From NCBI GenBank assembly GCA_030645355.1, contig JAUSNJ010000024.1, positions 19,846-83,845 of the forward strand: a DNA stretch of 64,000 nucleotides, read 5' to 3'. Source of the stretch: Rhodoferax sp. (lineage in GTDB: Bacteria > Pseudomonadota > Gammaproteobacteria > Burkholderiales > Burkholderiaceae_C). Position numbers and translations under genes: made by a program. This document shows positions 60,046-64,000 of the stretch, in pieces. Within the stretch, counting starts at the first letter, position 1. Every line of letters begins with the position of its first letter. The notes beneath the pieces are model-generated. The model was not told the origin of the DNA. It did no database searches and saw only the letters and a list, made by a program, of their open reading frames with translations.

Positions 60046-60728
60046 GGTTTGACTTTTGCCTTGATGGTTAGCAGCATCGCGGCAGCTGCGGCCTGTTCTC
60101 CGGATCGGCGTGAGCCACCGATGCCCCGCTCGGTCAGGCGCAACTCGGGAATCTCGCACTCGACATCGAAGCTCTGTTTGTGTGCCGCGCCAATGGTGGC
60201 AACGACCTTGTACTGCGGCAGCTTCATTTTGCGGCCCTGCAGCCATTCCTGCAATTCGGTTTTGGGATCCTTGCCAATGGCATCCATGGTGGGGTTGATT
60301 TCCACCGCCTCAAAGAGACGGTGCACCAGTGCCTGCGCGACGGCAAAACCACCGTCCAGGTAGACCGCACCAATCAGCGCCTCCAGGGTGTCCGCCAGAA
60401 TGGAGGGGCGCTTTTGGCCCCCGGAGCGCACTTCGCCTTCGCCCAAGCGCATGACGTCGGGCAAACCCAAGCCTACCGCCAACTGGTGCAGGGTCTCCTG
60501 CTTGACCAGATTGGCACGCACACGCGACAAGTCGCCCTCGGGCAAGCTGGCCAACCGGGCATACAGCATGTCCGACACCGCCAGGTTCAGCACCGAGTCA
60601 CCCAAGAACTCCAAGCGTTCGTAATGATCGCTTGAGAAGCTGCGGTGGGTCAGTGCCTGGGTCAGCAGGGAAGTGTTTGAGAATTCATGTTGCAGACGGC
60701 GCTGCAACTCCACCAGTCCAGGTGCCAC
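60042..60728 (-). CDS. rnc: Ribonuclease III
   Basis: [28 protein letters not shown]; dsRBD. Confidence 0.96.
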   Translation of the reverse strand: MAPGLVELQRRLQHEFSNTSLLTQALTHRSFSSDHYERLEFLGDSVLNLAVSDMLYARLASLPEGDLSRVRANLVKQETLHQLAVGLGLPDVMRLGEGEVRSGGQKRPSILADTLEALIGAVYLDGGFAVAQALVHRLFEAVEINPTMDAIGKDPKTELQEWLQGRKMKLPQYKVVATIGAAHKQSFDVECEIPELRLTERGIGGSRRSGEQAAAAAMLLTIKAKVKP

Positions 60729-60729
60729 G

Positions 60730-61104
60730 CTATTTGGAGCGACCGGCGTATTTGAGCGTCAGCCAGGCCGGACCCACCAAGTGGATTTCGCGCTGGTAGG
60801 AAAAACTCACGACCACTTTTTCACCCTCTTTGGTGATCTCCAGGTCTTTCTTGTCGACGGACTTGAAGTCATCGATGGCCTGCATCCGTTCAAAGCTGTT
60901 TCGGATATCGACGACCGATCCGCCCTCAAGTGCTGCCTTGTTGACCGCTTTGGTGATCGCCTGATACTCAATCATCGTTGGAAAAACCTGCGCGGCGACC
61001 ACACCGGTCAGCGCGATCACGGTGCCAACAAAGAGCAACCCAAAGAATGTGATGCCGCGTTGTTTGGACTTGCTATGCACTTTCATGTGAATCGTTCCTT
61101 TCAA
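60730..61104 (-). CDS. DUF4845 domain-containing protein
   Basis: KQRGITFFGLLFVGTVIALTG membrane anchor; position between lepB and rnc. Confidence 0.88.
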   Translation of the reverse strand: MKGTIHMKVHSKSKQRGITFFGLLFVGTVIALTGVVAAQVFPTMIEYQAITKAVNKAALEGGSVVDIRNSFERMQAIDDFKSVDKKDLEITKEGEKVVVSFSYQREIHLVGPAWLTLKYAGRSK

Positions 61105-62066
61105 TCAAACGAGCCTATGCGCTTGGGATTGCTGAAATTCATCCAGACAAAGAAGGCCTTGCCAACGATATTCTTCTCGGGCACAAAACCCCAGTACCTG
61201 GAATCCAGTGAATTATCGCGATTGTCACCCATCATGAAGTAGTGGCCTTCGGGAACTTTGCAGGTCACGCCTTCAACGGAATACAGGCAACCGTCCCGCC
61301 CCACAAAATTATCCGCACCAGGCACAAACGCCGGCCGTTCATCGTCGTTGAGCAGCTTGTGTTTCTTGTCGCCCAGTTGCTCCTCGAACTGTTTGAAGTA
61401 ACGCATGGCGTCCTCATCAAAAAACTCGGGGACGCTGGAGGTTGCAACCGCCTGGCCGTTGATCGTCAGGCGCTTGTTGATGTACGCAACCTGGTCGCCC
61501 GGCAAGCCCACCACACGCTTGATGTAGTCCAGACTGGGTTTGGGTGGGTAACGGAACACCATGACATCGCCCCGCTTCGGGGCATTACCCTCCGTCAGTT
61601 TGGTGTTGAGCACCGGCAGACGCAAGCCATAGGTAAATTTATTCACCAGAATCAAATCACCCACCAACAGGGTCGGGATCATCGAGCCGGATGGAATCTT
61701 GAAGGGCTCGACCAGAAACGAACGCAGGAAAAACACCGCAATGATCACGGGGAATAAACCGGCGGTCCAGTCCAGCCACCAGGGCTGCATCAGCAAACGC
61801 GTTTTGGCTTCCGCGATGTCTCCATCCACTTGCGTGATCCCCATCTTGCCCAGGTCAGCACGCCGCTGGATATCGGAAGCCTCCAGCGTTGCGGCAGCCT
61901 TCTCCCGTTGTGGCAAAAAGTAGTAGCGCTCGGCCAGCCAATAGACACCCGTTACCACGCTTGCCAAGAACAGCAGCAGGGCAAAATTGCCTTCGACCAG
62001 ACCCAAATACCAGGACCCCGCGTACAACGCAAAGGCTGCCAGAACGGCTGAGGTAATTGCCTGCAT
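61101..62066 (-). CDS. lepB: Signal peptidase I
   Basis: PSGSMIPTLLVGD; KRVVGLPGD; GDNRDNSLDSR. Confidence 0.96.
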   Translation of the reverse strand: MQAITSAVLAAFALYAGSWYLGLVEGNFALLLFLASVVTGVYWLAERYYFLPQREKAAATLEASDIQRRADLGKMGITQVDGDIAEAKTRLLMQPWWLDWTAGLFPVIIAVFFLRSFLVEPFKIPSGSMIPTLLVGDLILVNKFTYGLRLPVLNTKLTEGNAPKRGDVMVFRYPPKPSLDYIKRVVGLPGDQVAYINKRLTINGQAVATSSVPEFFDEDAMRYFKQFEEQLGDKKHKLLNDDERPAFVPGADNFVGRDGCLYSVEGVTCKVPEGHYFMMGDNRDNSLDSRYWGFVPEKNIVGKAFFVWMNFSNPKRIGSFD

Positions 62067-63880
62067 CAGTCTTCCACCTGCAGAATGGCGAGAAATGCCT
62101 CTTGTGGTACTTCCACGGAACCGATTTGCTTCATGCGTTTCTTGCCTGCTGTTTGTTTCTCAAGGAGCTTTTTCTTGCGCGAAATATCGCCGCCGTAACA
62201 CTTGGCCAGGACGTTTTTGCGCAGGGCTTTGATTGTCTCACGGGCAATGATGTTGGCTCCGATGGCGGCCTGGATGGCGACATCGAACATCTGGCGGGAA
62301 ATGATCTCGCGCATCTTGCCCACGACCGCACGACCGCGGTAAATGCTTTGGCTACGGTGCAGCATGATCGATAGCGCATCGACCTTTTCAGAGTTCAGCA
62401 AGATGTCGACCTTGACCACATCGGCCGCGCGGTACTCCTTGAACTCGTAGTCCATGGAGGCATAGCCCCGGCTCACGCTCTTCAGCTTGTCGAAGAAGTC
62501 GAGCACGATTTCGGCCAGCGGCATTTCGTAGGTCAACACGACCTGGCGCCCTTTGTAGGCCATGTTCATCTGCACGCCGCGCTTCTGGTTGGCCAGCGTC
62601 ATCACCACTCCCACGTATTCCTGCGGCATGTAGAGGTGCACGGTGACGATGGGCTCGCGAATCTCGGCGGTCTTGCCCACGTCGGGCATCTTGGACGGGT
62701 TTTCCACCATGATGACCTCGCCGTCGTTCTTCATGACCTCGTAGATCACGCTGGGTGCGGTGGTGATCAGGTCCTGGTCAAACTCGCGTTCCAGCCGCTC
62801 CTGCACGATTTCCATGTGCAGCAAGCCGAGGAAGCCGCAGCGGAAACCAAAGCCCAGCGCCTGCGAGACTTCAGGCTCGTAATGCAGCGAGGCATCGTTG
62901 AGCTTGAGTTTTTCCAGCGCGTCGCGCAGCGAGTCGTACTCACTGGCTTCGGTCGGGTACAGGCCGGCAAAGACCTGCGGCTGGATTTCCTTGAAGCCCG
63001 GCAGGGCTTCGGTGGCCGTGGCCGCAGCGCCACCGGTGCCCGGCTTGATCAGTGTGACGGTGTCGCCGACCTTGGCAGCCTGCAGTTCCTTGATGCCAGC
63101 AATGATGTAGCCCACCTCACCCGCCTCGAGCGACGGACGCGGCTGGTTGGCCGGTGTGAACACGCCCAGGTTGTCGGCGTTGTACATGGCACCCGAGGCC
63201 ATCATCTTGATGCGCTCACCCTTGACCAGACGCCCATCCACCACGCGCACCAGCATGACCACGCCCACATAACTGTCGAACCAGCTGTCGATGATCATGG
63301 CGCGCAGCGGGCCATCCGGATTGCCCTTGGGCGCAGGAATCTTGGCGACGATGGCTTCGAGAATATCGTCGATACCGAGACCGGTTTTCGCGGAGCACAC
63401 GATCGCGTCGGTGGCGTCAATGCCAATCACGTCTTCGATTTCACTGCGCGCGTTGTCGGGGTCGGCGTTGGGCAAGTCGATCTTGTTGAGTACCGGCAGC
63501 ACTTCCACATGCAGGTCGAGAGCGGTGTAGCAGTTGGCCACTGTCTGCGCTTCAACACCCTGGCTTGCATCCACAACCAGCAGTGCACCCTCACAGGCAG
63601 ACAGCGAGCGACTCACTTCATATGAGAAGTCCACATGCCCCGGTGTATCGATCAGATTGAGGTTGTAGACCTCTCCATTCTTGGCTTTGTATTGCAGCGC
63701 GGCGGTCTGTGCCTTGATGGTTATCCCACGCTCTTTCTCAATATCCATCGAGTCCAGAACCTGTGCCTCCATCTCGCGCGCTTCGAGTCCACCACAGCGC
63801 TGTATCAGCCGGTCCGCGAGCGTGGATTTGCCATGATCAATGTGCGCAATGATCGAAAAATTTCTGATGTGATTCATCAA
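62066..63880 (-). CDS. lepA: Elongation factor 4
   Basis: [39 protein letters not shown]; 604 aa. Confidence 0.97.
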   Translation of the reverse strand: MMNHIRNFSIIAHIDHGKSTLADRLIQRCGGLEAREMEAQVLDSMDIEKERGITIKAQTAALQYKAKNGEVYNLNLIDTPGHVDFSYEVSRSLSACEGALLVVDASQGVEAQTVANCYTALDLHVEVLPVLNKIDLPNADPDNARSEIEDVIGIDATDAIVCSAKTGLGIDDILEAIVAKIPAPKGNPDGPLRAMIIDSWFDSYVGVVMLVRVVDGRLVKGERIKMMASGAMYNADNLGVFTPANQPRPSLEAGEVGYIIAGIKELQAAKVGDTVTLIKPGTGGAAATATEALPGFKEIQPQVFAGLYPTEASEYDSLRDALEKLKLNDASLHYEPEVSQALGFGFRCGFLGLLHMEIVQERLEREFDQDLITTAPSVIYEVMKNDGEVIMVENPSKMPDVGKTAEIREPIVTVHLYMPQEYVGVVMTLANQKRGVQMNMAYKGRQVVLTYEMPLAEIVLDFFDKLKSVSRGYASMDYEFKEYRAADVVKVDILLNSEKVDALSIMLHRSQSIYRGRAVVGKMREIISRQMFDVAIQAAIGANIIARETIKALRKNVLAKCYGGDISRKKKLLEKQTAGKKRMKQIGSVEVPQEAFLAILQVED

Positions 63881-63921
63881 CGAGAACGCTTAAGTGGTTG
63901 AATTAAAAAGAGGGAGGCAAG

Positions 63922-63956
63922 AAAAAAGGGCGCGTCGAGTATTGACGCGCCCTGAA
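63922..63956 (-). terminator. Rho-independent terminator for a gene right of the window
   Basis: Minus strand TTCAGGGCGCGTCAATACTCGACGCGCCCTTTTTTC. Confidence 0.8.
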
Positions 63957-64000
63957 CCAACAATCATTGGCAACTGCGAAGGTTGGAGCTTCATTGTAGG

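Noticed and set aside
1-64000. CRISPR array, rRNA, tRNA, transposase, integrase or prophage genes
   Set aside because: Scanned for regularly spaced direct repeats, recognisable RNA sequences and mobile-element proteins; none recognised. Short repeats seen are dispersed and not regularly spaced. tRNAscan-SE or Infernal would be decisive.

Overview
This 64 kb window is ordinary, densely coding chromosome with Comamonadaceae/Rhodoferax-like gene order and codon usage (my inference). No rRNA, tRNA, CRISPR array, transposase or prophage was recognised. Left to right: the proximal part of a clade II (Sec-type) nitrous oxide reductase cluster on the minus strand, including a membrane protein CDS that runs off the left edge and is missing from the ORF track; an RhlE-type helicase, orn, an M48 peptidase and rsgA; rpsP-rimM-trmD-rplS; a PiT/DUF47 phosphate pair; a TCA cluster (acnB, CoA lyase, mdh, gntR, sdhCDAB-sdhE, gltA); leuC-entericidin-leuD-leuB; asd; fimV-truA-trpF-trpB-trpA-accD; lysS; two GGDEF proteins; an S8 protease with a rhombosortase; nagZ; and acpS-pdxJ-recO-era-rnc-DUF4845-lepB-lepA. 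The main candidates for undescribed biology are: (1) a 38-codon Thr/Lys/Ile-rich leader ORF before asd with mutually exclusive 1:2, 2:3 and 3:4 pairings, which looks like an attenuator for the aspartate-family pathway; (2) a roughly 55 bp dispersed repeat with about nine copies, several of which lie inside genes or supply start/stop codons (era, rsgA, a YgjP-like gene, trpF, a CoA lyase); (3) two long, nearly perfect intergenic hairpins, one with an anti-Shine-Dalgarno-like loop; (4) a GlyGly-CTERM S8 protease with a convergent, overlapping rhombosortase and a stand-alone copy of its propeptide; (5) two perfect TTGAC-N4-GTCAA boxes near nosZ and a c-di-GMP enzyme. All calls come from reading the sequence and ORF translations; no searches were run.
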